From CAZHFW01 sp964531675 (GTDB lineage Bacteria; Planctomycetota; Phycisphaerae; Phycisphaerales; UBA1924), in NCBI GenBank assembly GCA_964531675.1, contig CAZHFW010000039.1, positions 1-35,696 of the forward strand: a DNA stretch of 35,696 bases. The letters run 5' to 3'. The notes beneath the pieces were generated by a model that was given only the letters and a program-made list of their open reading frames with translations, was not told the DNA's origin and did not search any database. This document shows, piece by piece, positions 1 to 7,619 of the stretch. How positions within the stretch are numbered: the first letter of the stretch is position 1; the number at the start of each line of letters is the position of its first letter. The position numbers and the translations under genes were made by a program.

Positions 1-531
1 CTGTTCATGGACTACGAGACCTTCGGCGAGCACCAGTGGGCCGATACGGGGATCTTCCAGTTCCTCGAGGCGCTCCCCGAGAAGATCTTCGACATCGCGC
101 CGGGGCAGAACCACTTCTGCACCGTCTCCGAGGCGCTGCGCCAGTTCGAGCCCGTCGGCGTCTACGACGTGCACAACTTCATCTCGTGGGCCGACATGGA
201 GCGCGACCTCACCGCCTGGCGCGGCAACGCGATGCAGAACAACGCGCTGGAGGAGTGCTTCCGCCTCGAGCACGGCATCAAGGAAAGGCTCCAGAAGGCG
301 CACGCTGCGGGCGATCAGGCCGAGAAGGCCCATGCGGCGCACCTGCTGGCCGACTGGCGCAAGCTCACCACCAGCGACCACTTCTACTACATGTGCACCA
401 AGTACTGGTCCGACGGCGACGTCCACAAGTACTTCTCGCACTACGACAGCCCTTACGACGGATTCATCAACTACATGAACGTGCTGGACAACGTGCGCAC
501 CAGGCTCTCCGCGCCCGCGGCGCGGGTGTGA
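1..531 (+). CDS. GH57 family glycosidase (alpha-amylase-like), C-terminal part
   Basis: The window opens inside this gene, so the N-terminal part is missing; reading frame 1 is open from base 1. The first residues read LFMDYETFGEHQW, which matches the conserved region of GH57 glycosidases where the Asp acts as catalytic acid. GH57 enzymes cleave or rearrange alpha-glucans such as glycogen and starch. The remaining 175 or so residues are aromatic-rich and helical (HFYYMCTKYWSDGDVHKYFSHY), as in the C-terminal helical part of the short bacterial GH57 alpha-amylase-like proteins, which often sit beside a GT4 glycosyltransferase. The partner would lie upstream, outside the window. The next gene starts 21 bases after the stop, so the two are probably co-transcribed. 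The family is clear; the exact substrate is not. Confidence 0.85.
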   Translation: MFMDYETFGEHQWADTGIFQFLEALPEKIFDIAPGQNHFCTVSEALRQFEPVGVYDVHNFISWADMERDLTAWRGNAMQNNALEECFRLEHGIKERLQKAHAAGDQAEKAHAAHLLADWRKLTTSDHFYYMCTKYWSDGDVHKYFSHYDSPYDGFINYMNVLDNVRTRLSAPAARV

Positions 532-552
532 GCCCGGGGAGGTTGGCTTCGG

Positions 553-1248
553 ATGTCGATCGAGCTTCGTGTGATCAGCATCGGCACGCTGGCGGCGCAT
601 CCGCTCTGGGGTGAGCGGGCGGCCCAGCGCACCGGTCACGCGACCACGTGCCTCATCAGGGCCGCGGGTCATGTGATTCTGGTGGACCCGGGTCTCCCGG
701 GCCCCGCGATCGCGGCGCGCCTCTCGGAGCGCTCGGGGCTCAAGCCTTCTGACATCACCGACGTGTTCCTCACGAGCTTCAAGCCCGACACGATGCGCGG
801 CATCGGCGCGTTCGAGCAGGCCGAGTGGTGGGTGCACGAGGCCGAGCGCGAGCAGGTCGGTGTGCACCTGGCGCAGAAGCTCCGCGAGGTCGCGATGGTG
901 GGGGACGAGGAACTGGACGCCAAGCTCCGCGCCACGCTCGAGCAGGACGTGTCGGTGCTGCAGAAGTGCCGTCCGGCCCCGGATCGATTGGCGGATGGCG
1001 TGTCCCTGTTCCCACTCATCGGGCTGACGCCCGGGATGAGCGGGCTCTTGCTCGAGTCGCGCTGGACGACGCTGATCTGCGGCGATGCGGTGGCGAGCGT
1101 TGAACACCTGGAGCGCGGGCAGGTCCTGCCCGGCGCGTTCGACGTGAAAGCGGCCCAGGAGGCCTTCGTCGAGGCGGTCGAGATCGCGGATCTGCTCGTG
1201 CCGGGGCGGGACAACCTGGTCGTGAATCCGACCAAGCGGCCGTTCTGA
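553..1248 (+). CDS. Metallo-beta-lactamase-fold protein lacking metal ligands
   Basis: A 231-residue protein with the order of motifs of the metallo-beta-lactamase (MBL) hydrolase fold. Residues 40-50 give a strand ending in VDPGLPG, residues 73-85 fall where the HxHxDH metal motif should be, GLTPGMSG (157-164) fits the usual GHTPGH, GDAVA (177-181) fits the GDxxx strand, and VPGRD lies near the C-terminus. The metal motif reads LTSFKPDTMRGIG, so all three His are gone and only the Asp remains; the second-site His of GHTPGH is also replaced by Met. This looks like a non-catalytic or differently working member. The ATG at 553 follows a GGGGAGG ribosome site at 535-541, 21 bases after the GH57 stop, which suggests an operon. 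Its role is unknown. Confidence 0.7.
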   Translation: MSIELRVISIGTLAAHPLWGERAAQRTGHATTCLIRAAGHVILVDPGLPGPAIAARLSERSGLKPSDITDVFLTSFKPDTMRGIGAFEQAEWWVHEAEREQVGVHLAQKLREVAMVGDEELDAKLRATLEQDVSVLQKCRPAPDRLADGVSLFPLIGLTPGMSGLLLESRWTTLICGDAVASVEHLERGQVLPGAFDVKAAQEAFVEAVEIADLLVPGRDNLVVNPTKRPF

Positions 1249-1348
1249 GCCTCCGTACGCCGAACTGAGCGCAGACTTGTTGGAAGCTGGCGCGTGCGGG
1301 GAGACCCCCCGCGGGCCTTGGCGGGATGCCCCTCCGCCCTGCTGTGCG

Positions 1349-1370
1349 GGCCTGGTTTGGGCCTGGTTTG
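1349..1370. repeat. Two tandem 11-bp repeats, GGCCTGGTTTG
   Basis: Two perfect adjacent copies of GGCCTGGTTTG (1349-1359 and 1360-1370) lie in the leader of the gene at 1497, about 127 bases before its start. The 11-base period is close to one helical turn. A similar pair (GGCCTGTTTCT, GGCCTGTTTTC) lies before the gene at 23240. A protein-binding role is inference only. Confidence 0.45.
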
Positions 1371-1496
1371 GGAGGGGGATCTGCGGGGAAAGGCCCGAGA
1401 ACGTGCGGAGAATGGGATCCCGGCGGGCCCGCGCGGGACTTGCGCGAAGCGTCTCGCTAACCTTGGCCTCACCACTCGTGAGAAGAGGAGAGATCG

Positions 1497-3047
1497 ATGA
1501 AGCGTCTGCTTGCTCGTGTTGCGTCGTGCGCCGCTTTGGCGGCCGGCGCTGGTCTGACGGCGTCCGCGCAGCTGCGCATTGAGACGCACAACATCTCGTT
1601 CTTTTCCGGCGGGCAGTCGGCGGACATCGCGACCGCCTACTACGGCTCGTTCAACAGCGCCTTAGGCGTGCAGAGCATGCGCCCGGACGTGATCATGACG
1701 CTGGAGTTCGCCAGCCAGGCGGCGGTGGACAGCTTCCTCCTGAGCATCAACACGGCGTACAAGGCCGCGACGGGCGACACGGTTGACCGCTGGTCGGCCG
1801 CGGGCTTCACCGACGGCCCGGACTCCGACAGCGCCGTCTTCTATCGCAACGACAAGATGCAGTACCTGGGCCGCACCAAGGTCATTTCCGGCGGCGATGT
1901 GAACGGCGCGCCGCGCGACATCTGGCGGTACGACCTGAAGCTCCTGGGCTACACGTCCAACGCCGGGATCTTCTCGTGCTATCCGATCCACTTCAAGTCG
2001 GGCTCGGCCAGCGCTGACCAGGCGCGTCGCCAGATCGAGGCGACCGCGATCCGCAACGACATGAACGCGATCCGCCTGACGGATTCGCAGCGTGTGTTCG
2101 CGGTCGCGGGCGACACGAACATCCAGGCCAGCACTCAGGCGGCGTACCAGACGCTCGTCGGCGGCGCGGTCAACAGCCGCGTGAACGACCCGATCAACTC
2201 CCCGGGCAACTGGAACAACAACGGCGCGTTCGCGTTCATCCACACGCAGGACCCCATCGGCGCCGGCGGCATGGACGATCGCCACGACCAGATCCTGATC
2301 TCCTCCAACCTGATCGACGGCGTCGGCTTTGACTACGTCGGCAACCCGGCGATCCCCTACAGCACCACGTCCTGGTACGACCCGAACCACTCCTATCGCG
2401 CCTGGGGCAACGACGGCACGACGTACAACAGCACGATGGCCACGACCACGAACACGATGGTTGGCCCCGCGATCGCGCAGGCGCTGGTCAACCTCTGCTC
2501 GGGCGCGGGACATCTGCCGGTGTTCCTCGACCTCCGCGTTCCCGCGGTCGCCAGCGTCTCCACCAACACGCTGAACCTGGGCGACTTCACGGTCGGCCAG
2601 TCGGCCAGCGGCCAGTTCACCGTGACCAACACGGGCAACGTCTCCCGCTGGACGGTCAACGGCATCGCGAAGCTGAACTACTCGGTCGCGATCTCCGGCG
2701 CGGGCTTCTCGACCCCGGTCGGCGCGTTCTCCGATCTGGCCAACGCGGGTTCCCCCGTCGGCAACACCCACACCGTGACGCTCAACACCGCGGCCCCGGG
2801 CCCCTTCACCGGGACGGTCACGATCACCACGGACGCGCCCGATCAGCCCACGCTGACGGTGAACGTCTCGGGCAATGTCTACTGCCTCTCGGACGTGACC
2901 CACGACTTCGAGGTGGATCTGGCCGACTACTTCCAGTTCCTGGGCGACTTCGACCAGACGCTGCCCGGCGCGGACGTGAACCACGACAACGAGATCGACC
3001 TGGCCGACTTCTTTGACTTCCTTGGCGCCTTCGACGCCGGCTGCTGA
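1497..3047 (+). CDS. Secreted endonuclease/exonuclease/phosphatase-like protein with dockerin-like tail
   Basis: A 516-residue exported protein. Residues 1-23 form a signal peptide (MKRLLARV, hydrophobic core, ASAQ). Residues of about 25-335 resemble the endonuclease/exonuclease/phosphatase (EEP) fold: an early ETHN strand, HFKSGSA..QARRQIEA near 165, AGDTN near 203 and DDRHDQIL near 262, which fit the family's metal-binding and catalytic His/Asp strands. An Ig-like domain follows (LNLGDFTVGQSASGQFTVTNTG, of the kind seen in choice-of-anchor D proteins). The last 50 residues hold two EF-hand-like dockerin repeats, DVTHDFEVDLADYFQFL and DVNHDNEIDLADFFDFL, ending in AGC. The ATG has a good AGGAG site 6 bases upstream. 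The substrate may be nucleic acid or a phosphoester. A perfect hairpin follows the stop. Confidence 0.8.
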   Translation: MKRLLARVASCAALAAGAGLTASAQLRIETHNISFFSGGQSADIATAYYGSFNSALGVQSMRPDVIMTLEFASQAAVDSFLLSINTAYKAATGDTVDRWSAAGFTDGPDSDSAVFYRNDKMQYLGRTKVISGGDVNGAPRDIWRYDLKLLGYTSNAGIFSCYPIHFKSGSASADQARRQIEATAIRNDMNAIRLTDSQRVFAVAGDTNIQASTQAAYQTLVGGAVNSRVNDPINSPGNWNNNGAFAFIHTQDPIGAGGMDDRHDQILISSNLIDGVGFDYVGNPAIPYSTTSWYDPNHSYRAWGNDGTTYNSTMATTTNTMVGPAIAQALVNLCSGAGHLPVFLDLRVPAVASVSTNTLNLGDFTVGQSASGQFTVTNTGNVSRWTVNGIAKLNYSVAISGAGFSTPVGAFSDLANAGSPVGNTHTVTLNTAAPGPFTGTVTITTDAPDQPTLTVNVSGNVYCLSDVTHDFEVDLADYFQFLGDFDQTLPGADVNHDNEIDLADFFDFLGAFDAGC

Positions 3048-3083
3048 TCGGCCCGGGTTCGGGTCTGAAATCATCGAGATTTC

Positions 3084-3112
3084 AAGGGCGGATCCCGGCG
3101 GGATCCGCCCTT
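3084..3112 (+). terminator. Perfect 13-bp stem-loop after the dockerin gene
   Basis: AAGGGCGGATCCC (3084-3096), loop GGC, then GGGATCCGCCCTT (3100-3112) form a perfect inverted repeat 37 bases after the stop at 3047. The T tract is weak (TTATCATT), so termination is likely but not certain. The hairpin ends only 10 bases before the next start codon at 3123, so it may also shape that gene's 5' end. Confidence 0.6.
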
Positions 3113-3122
3113 ATCATTCCGC

Positions 3123-3425
3123 ATGCCGACGTACGTCTATGAGCTGCTGGACAAGAAGGGCAAGGGCACGGGCAAGACCTTCGAGATCGTGCAGTCCATG
3201 AAGGAAGCGCCGCTGACCAAGCACCCGGAGACGGGGCAGCCCTGCCGTCGCGCCATCACCGCGCCGACGATCGCGGGCAAGTGGTCGGACATGAAGGGCA
3301 AGAGCGCGCTGTCGAACCAGAACCTCGAGCGCCTGGGCTTCACGAAGTACGAGAAGAAGGGCAACGGGTACATGGAACGCGTCGCGGGCAAGGAAGGCCC
3401 CAAGTCCGTGAGCCTCGACGACTGA
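3123..3425 (+). CDS. Small FmdB-like protein with degraded zinc ribbon
   Basis: A 100-residue protein starting MPTYVYELLDKKGKGTGKTF. The pattern MPTYxYxC..CG..FE..QSM...PLT.CP.C......R fits the FmdB/putative regulatory zinc-ribbon family (usually 60-110 residues). Here three of the four Cys of the ribbon are missing: the first knuckle reads ELLDKKGKG and the second HPETGQPCRR. The rest of the fold (FEIVQSMKEAPLTKHPETG, then a basic C-terminal part) is kept. No clear ribosome site precedes the ATG, which lies 10 bases after a 13-bp hairpin. It probably does not bind zinc in the usual way. The function of the family itself is poorly known. Confidence 0.75.
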   Translation: MPTYVYELLDKKGKGTGKTFEIVQSMKEAPLTKHPETGQPCRRAITAPTIAGKWSDMKGKSALSNQNLERLGFTKYEKKGNGYMERVAGKEGPKSVSLDD

Positions 3426-3453
3426 TGGCCCGTTCGGGTGCTCTGTCCGAAGA

Positions 3454-3479
3454 CTGACCTTCAGTCTGCCGAAGGTCAG
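3454..3479. other. 9-bp stem-loop in convergent gap
   Basis: CTGACCTTC (3454-3462), loop AGTCTGCC, GAAGGTCAG (3471-3479). It lies in the 182-base gap between two genes that end toward each other. No T run follows on either strand, so it may stabilise a 3' end rather than be a classic terminator. Nothing else is visible in this gap. Confidence 0.45.
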
Positions 3480-3607
3480 GGTCGCGCGATCCGGATGCGT
3501 GTGTTGTCGAACGCGATCTCAAGCAGCGTGAGCCGCTTTGTGGGAAGGTCGTTCGCACAGGGTGCGTTCACCCGGACCTTCGCGGACTCAGGGCCGACTT
3601 CGGAGCG

Positions 3608-5446
3608 TTATTGCATGACGCGAGGGCCGTCGGGATTCGTGGGCTTTTCCTGGGCTGTCGCGGACGGGTCGATCGTGCGTCGTGGATCGGCGGGGAGCAT
3701 CATTCTGAAGGTCGCGCCCACGCCCACGGGCGCGCCGGAACCTGACGACGAGGGCGGGGGTGAGGATTGGGGATCGAGGGTGAGCGATCCGCCGTGCTCT
3801 TCGGTGACCCGGCGGGCCACGGCCAGGCCAAGGCCGGTACCCCGCAGTCCCTTGGTGGTGTTGAAGGGTTCAAAGATCCAGGCGCGTTTGTCGGCGCTGA
3901 TGCCCGGGCCGTTGTCGGAGACGATGATCTCGACGGTGGGTCCGGTGTAGAGCGAGATCGGGCCCTGGGTCTTGGGGGCGGGCCGCCAGTGGGGGTGGTA
4001 CACGGCGCGGACCGTGACGACGCCTTGGCCGGGCTCGACCGCTTCCACCGCGTTGGTGAGCAGGTTGATGATGGCCTGGTGGATGAGGCTCGGGTCCAGA
4101 GGCACAGGGGGGAGTTCGGGATCCACGTCGACGATGAGCGCGACCTGCTTGCTCGAGCAGGCGCCTTCGAGCAGCTGGGCGCAATCGTCGAGCAGTGCGC
4201 CGACGCGCGTGAGTTCGGGCTCGACGGGGCGCTGGCGCGAGAAGGCCAGCATGTTGAGCGTGAGGCCCATGATGCGGTCAAGGTTGCGCTTGAGGATCGT
4301 CCAGCCGCCTTTGGCGATCTTGAGATCGTCCTTCTTCAGGCCCATCTCCACGACATCCGCGCCGCCCCGGAGGCCCTGGAGGATGTTCTTGATGGAGTGC
4401 GAGAGGCTTGCGACGGTCTCGCCAATCGCGGCCAGGCGCTGGGCCTGGAGCTGCTGGGCGTGGAGTTCCGCGTTGGAGAGCGCCAGGCCCACGTGCTGGC
4501 CGATGGCGTTGAGCAGCGCGAGCTGTTCGACGGTGAACGTGTAGTTGGCCATCGTGGAGTCGATGTAGATGGCGCCGTAAGTGCGATCGCGGAACTTGAT
4601 GGGTGAGCAGACCGCCGAGCGGATGTGGAAGCGCTGCACCGAATCGCCCGAGGCGAAGCGCGGGTCGTTCATCGCGTTGCTCGAGAGCACGCCCTCGGCC
4701 CGCTTGACGACGTGCTGAAGGATCGTGCGGGAGACGTGGATGCGCGCGTCCTTCTTGTCCTTGGGCGGCGTCTTGTATTTCACGACCACCGGCGCGGGAA
4801 GCCCCGCGCTGGATTGCAGAGGCGTCACGTCGTCGGCGTTGTGGTCATCGACGAGCATGATGAACCCGCGCTCGGGCTTGAACTCGTCGAAGATCAGATC
4901 GAGCACCGACGCGAGCAGCTGTTGGCGATCCAGCGTCTGCGAGGCGAGCAGGGTGGTCACCTGATAGATGACGCGGAGGTGTTCCACCGCAGCGACGCGC
5001 GGCTCGGGCTCGGAGAGCAGGATCGAGTCTTCGTTGGAGAGCCCGAGCCTGGTCGCGGCAAAGCCGGGCGGGAGCGCGTCCGAAGGCAGGGTCTTCTCGA
5101 AGGTCGCGTCGAGCTGATCGGGGCGGGCCACGCGGACGACGTCGGGATCGCGGAGGGTGGTGGTCCCGAAGACGAACAGCGTCTTGCCGGTGCGGATCTG
5201 GTCGCCCGGCTTGAGTTTGACGCGATCGGCGATGCGGTTCCCGTTGACGAAGGTGCCGTTCTGCGATTGCAGATCGCGGACGTACCACTCCCCGGCGTCG
5301 GGCGTGAGTTCGGCGTGGCGGCGCGAGACGGTTGTGTCGTCGATGGGGAGCGCTTCGGAAGAGCGCCCGATGAGCTGGGGCTCGTGATCGGGGAGCTCGA
5401 AGCGCTTGCCCTTCTCGGGACCTTGGATGACCGTGAGGATCAGCAC
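3608..5446 (-). CDS. FHA-GAF sensor histidine kinase
   Basis: A cytosolic kinase of about 612 residues. The order is: an FHA domain at the extreme N-terminus (GRS, SRRHAEL, NGTFVNG; about residues 2-95), which binds phosphothreonine peptides; a linker; a GAF domain (about 160-330); an H-box (SLSHSIKNILQGL) with the phospho-accepting His; and a HATPase domain with N box (HQAIINLLTNAVEAV), DNGPGI and GTGLGLAV. No membrane segment is seen, so the signal is intracellular. The start is uncertain: the FHA domain begins right after the GTG at 5446, where GGAGG is only 1 base away (4 bases from a CTG codon); a TTG at 5560 would add 38 residues of low-complexity sequence. No response regulator lies next to it, so its partner is elsewhere. 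Confidence 0.85.
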   Translation of the reverse strand: MLILTVIQGPEKGKRFELPDHEPQLIGRSSEALPIDDTTVSRRHAELTPDAGEWYVRDLQSQNGTFVNGNRIADRVKLKPGDQIRTGKTLFVFGTTTLRDPDVVRVARPDQLDATFEKTLPSDALPPGFAATRLGLSNEDSILLSEPEPRVAAVEHLRVIYQVTTLLASQTLDRQQLLASVLDLIFDEFKPERGFIMLVDDHNADDVTPLQSSAGLPAPVVVKYKTPPKDKKDARIHVSRTILQHVVKRAEGVLSSNAMNDPRFASGDSVQRFHIRSAVCSPIKFRDRTYGAIYIDSTMANYTFTVEQLALLNAIGQHVGLALSNAELHAQQLQAQRLAAIGETVASLSHSIKNILQGLRGGADVVEMGLKKDDLKIAKGGWTILKRNLDRIMGLTLNMLAFSRQRPVEPELTRVGALLDDCAQLLEGACSSKQVALIVDVDPELPPVPLDPSLIHQAIINLLTNAVEAVEPGQGVVTVRAVYHPHWRPAPKTQGPISLYTGPTVEIIVSDNGPGISADKRAWIFEPFNTTKGLRGTGLGLAVARRVTEEHGGSLTLDPQSSPPPSSSGSGAPVGVGATFRMMLPADPRRTIDPSATAQEKPTNPDGPRVMQ

Positions 5447-5612
5447 GCCTCCAAGGGTAAGGGACGACGCGTGCGGAAAAAACCGGGTCGGCCGGGGTTC
5501 ACAAGCGCCCCGGACCGGCGCGTCCGGGTGGGACCGATTCCCCCGGCCGAGCCCGGTCAAGAAAATGCCGCCCCTCCGGGACCATCCGCGGAGGAGCGGG
5601 GGGAGGCGGGTG

Positions 5613-6242
5613 TCAACGGCGACGCCGGGTCACGACCAGGCCCGCGCCCAGGGCCAGCGTCAGCGCTCCCGGAGCGGGGATGGGCGTGAAGATGAGGGAG
5701 GGGGCGCGCTGCAAGCGGAGCTGCTCGGGTCCACCACCCGCATCGCGCAAGAAGTCGATGGCGGGCAGCAGCGGGCTATCCAGGCGGCCGCCAGCGACGC
5801 TCAGGTCGGCAGCGGACCTGAGCGTGAACGTCAGCGTGGCCGAGGGAGGGGAGTAGGTGCTCCCCGCGAACGTTGGCGTCACTGAGCAGGTGGCGGTGGT
5901 GAGATTCACGAGCCCGTCGGACGTGCTGGAGACCTGCAGGTTGAGCAGATCGAGCTTGATCTCGCCCCGGGCGCCGAGCGTTCCACGCATGGGCGTGAGG
6001 TTCGAGAAGGAGTAGTTCCACGCGAATCCCTGCGGCGTGCTCTGGTACGTGGAGGTCATGATCGCGGTCGCGAAGCAGTTGTTGAAGCTCTCGAACCAGA
6101 GCGGCGTTCCTTCCGCGTCCAAGGCGCGGATTCCGGCGTAGGCGATCTGGATCTGAACCGGCGTCGAGTTGTCGGCATGGGCCAGCAGCGGGAACAGGGC
6201 AAGCGACGGAGCGGCGAGGCGAGCGAGAACGGGCGTGCGCAT
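5613..6242 (-). CDS. Secreted protein with PEP-CTERM-like sorting tail
   Basis: A 209-residue exported protein. Residues 1-22 form a signal peptide (MRTPVLARLAAPSLALFPLLAHA). The body is beta-rich and rich in Ser and Thr, with no recognised catalytic motif. The C-terminus reads IPAPGALTLALGAGLVVTRRRR: a Pro-containing motif, a hydrophobic segment and an Arg run. That is the layout of PEP-CTERM anchors processed by exosortase, in the planctomycete variant (PAPG instead of PEP). The ATG at 6242 has a GGAG site 7 bases upstream; a longer open frame continuing to 7697 is a shadow. It is probably displayed on the surface. The function is unknown, and no exosortase gene is in the window. Confidence 0.75.
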   Translation of the reverse strand: MRTPVLARLAAPSLALFPLLAHADNSTPVQIQIAYAGIRALDAEGTPLWFESFNNCFATAIMTSTYQSTPQGFAWNYSFSNLTPMRGTLGARGEIKLDLLNLQVSSTSDGLVNLTTATCSVTPTFAGSTYSPPSATLTFTLRSAADLSVAGGRLDSPLLPAIDFLRDAGGGPEQLRLQRAPSLIFTPIPAPGALTLALGAGLVVTRRRR

Positions 6243-6614
6243 GGTGCGTCTCCAGCCCCGAGCCTGCGCCGATGGCGCGGGGACAGCATCGATGCCAGGA
6301 GCCGCGGTGCCGGCGACCCGTTCCCATGAGGGTGGAGTCCGATCGGCGCGCGGCATGGGCGCGTCGATCCGCGGCAAAGATTTGCAGACGCTCGCGTCCC
6401 GCGAGAACCGAGGGACGCTTCCCGACAGTTGGCAAGACGCCAAGCCGCCGGAGGAGAGGGGCGTGCCGAGTGGCCGTGACCCTGTCCGAGGAGAAGTTAT
6501 CGCCAAAACCGCCCCGCGGCGAGGAATTTGCCAAACTTCATATCCAGTCCGCGGTTGGGGATTCGGACGGGCTTTCGTCAAACTTGGGGTCGGGAAGGAC
6601 CGATAGCACTTTCC
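6243..6614. other. 372-base divergent intergenic region
   Basis: It separates the PEP-CTERM gene (minus) from the deacetylase gene (plus), so it must hold both promoters. I see no convincing -35/-10 pair on either strand. Two small inverted repeats are visible: GCGTCCC (6394-6400) with GGGACGC (6412-6418), and TTGGC-AAGAC-GCCAA (6429-6443). No gene is supported here. Confidence 0.5.
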
Positions 6615-7619
6615 ATGAGCTATCCGGACGTGGTTGGAAGGGTCTCTGGTCCGCTGCCGCCTTTGGTGGTCACGTACCACTATGTGCGGCCGTCGAACTC
6701 CGACGGCGTGACCGGCCTCACCCCCGACGCGTTCGAGGCCCAGCTTCGTCGCCTCGCCCGCACGCGGCGCATCGTCACCGCCGAGGACTTTGCCGAGTCG
6801 GTGGAACACACCGGCGCGGGCGAGCCAGGCACGGCGCTGATCACGTTCGACGATGCGGTGCGCGACCAGTACGACTTCGCTTTCCCGGTGCTCCGCAAGG
6901 TCGGTGTGCCGGCGGTCTTCTTCGCCCCGATGCGCCCCTTCGACGAGGCCTTGCCCGAGGCGCAGCGCTGGACGCCCCAGCACCTGCTTCATGCGCTGGC
7001 CGAGAAACTCGGGTGGGAAGAGCTCGAACGCCGTGCTGCGCCGCATCTGAAGATGCTGGGATTCGGCGTGCCTGGCGGCCCCGAGCTTGATCAGGCCGCG
7101 ATCGACAAGCTCTATCACTACGAAGAGCCCCGCAAGCGGCGGCTCAAGTACGCGCTGGCGTTCGCGGTCGCCCCGCGGGACGCCTTCGACTTGCTCACGA
7201 CGATCAACACCACGGCATGGAACAACAGGCCCGCGCCGATGCTCAGGGCGACCGACTGGTTCATGTCCCCCGCGCAGCTCCGCGAGCTGCAGGCTGCGGG
7301 GCATTCGCTCGGCGGGCACGGGTTCGACCATGCGGCGCTGGGCACGCTCTCGCCCGACGAGCAGGAGAAGGACCTTCGCCGGGCCCAGGCGCTGATGGAC
7401 CGCCTGACCGGAAAGGCGTGGCGCACGATGGCGTATCCCTTCGGTTCGGCGACGCCTCGCACCGAGAAGATCGCGCGAACGCTGGGGTATTCGCTCTGCT
7501 TCACCACACGCGACCGCGTGGACTGCAAGTATCTCGACCAACACCTTGATCGCGAGGGTGCTCCCGACTTCACGATGGATGTGAAGTCCGTGACGCCCGC
7601 GCTGAGGAGGACCGCATGA
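6615..7619 (+). CDS. Polysaccharide deacetylase family protein
   Basis: A 334-residue protein with the NodB-type carbohydrate esterase signature: TYHYVRP in the first strand, LITFDDA with the paired Asp (base and metal ligand), and GGHGFDHAALG holding the HxxxH metal motif. Such enzymes remove N- or O-acetyl groups from surface glycans or peptidoglycan. Between the Asp pair and the His motif there is an unusually long, helical insert of about 150 residues (LLHALAEKLGWEELERRAAPHL...), seen in some exopolysaccharide deacetylases. No signal peptide is evident, so it may act on cytosolic, lipid-linked or nucleotide sugars. ATG 6615 is preferred over TTG 6528, although its ribosome site is weak. 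The stop overlaps the next start (ATGA), so the two are translationally coupled. Confidence 0.85.
   Translation: MSYPDVVGRVSGPLPPLVVTYHYVRPSNSDGVTGLTPDAFEAQLRRLARTRRIVTAEDFAESVEHTGAGEPGTALITFDDAVRDQYDFAFPVLRKVGVPAVFFAPMRPFDEALPEAQRWTPQHLLHALAEKLGWEELERRAAPHLKMLGFGVPGGPELDQAAIDKLYHYEEPRKRRLKYALAFAVAPRDAFDLLTTINTTAWNNRPAPMLRATDWFMSPAQLRELQAAGHSLGGHGFDHAALGTLSPDEQEKDLRRAQALMDRLTGKAWRTMAYPFGSATPRTEKIARTLGYSLCFTTRDRVDCKYLDQHLDREGAPDFTMDVKSVTPALRRTA

Noticed and set aside
1662..3074. 470-codon open frame on the minus strand
   Set aside because: Shadow of the dockerin-tailed nuclease-like gene; Val/Arg/Asp-rich without domain features.
4625..5689. 354-codon open frame on the plus strand
   Set aside because: Antisense to the kinase gene; composition typical of a shadow frame.
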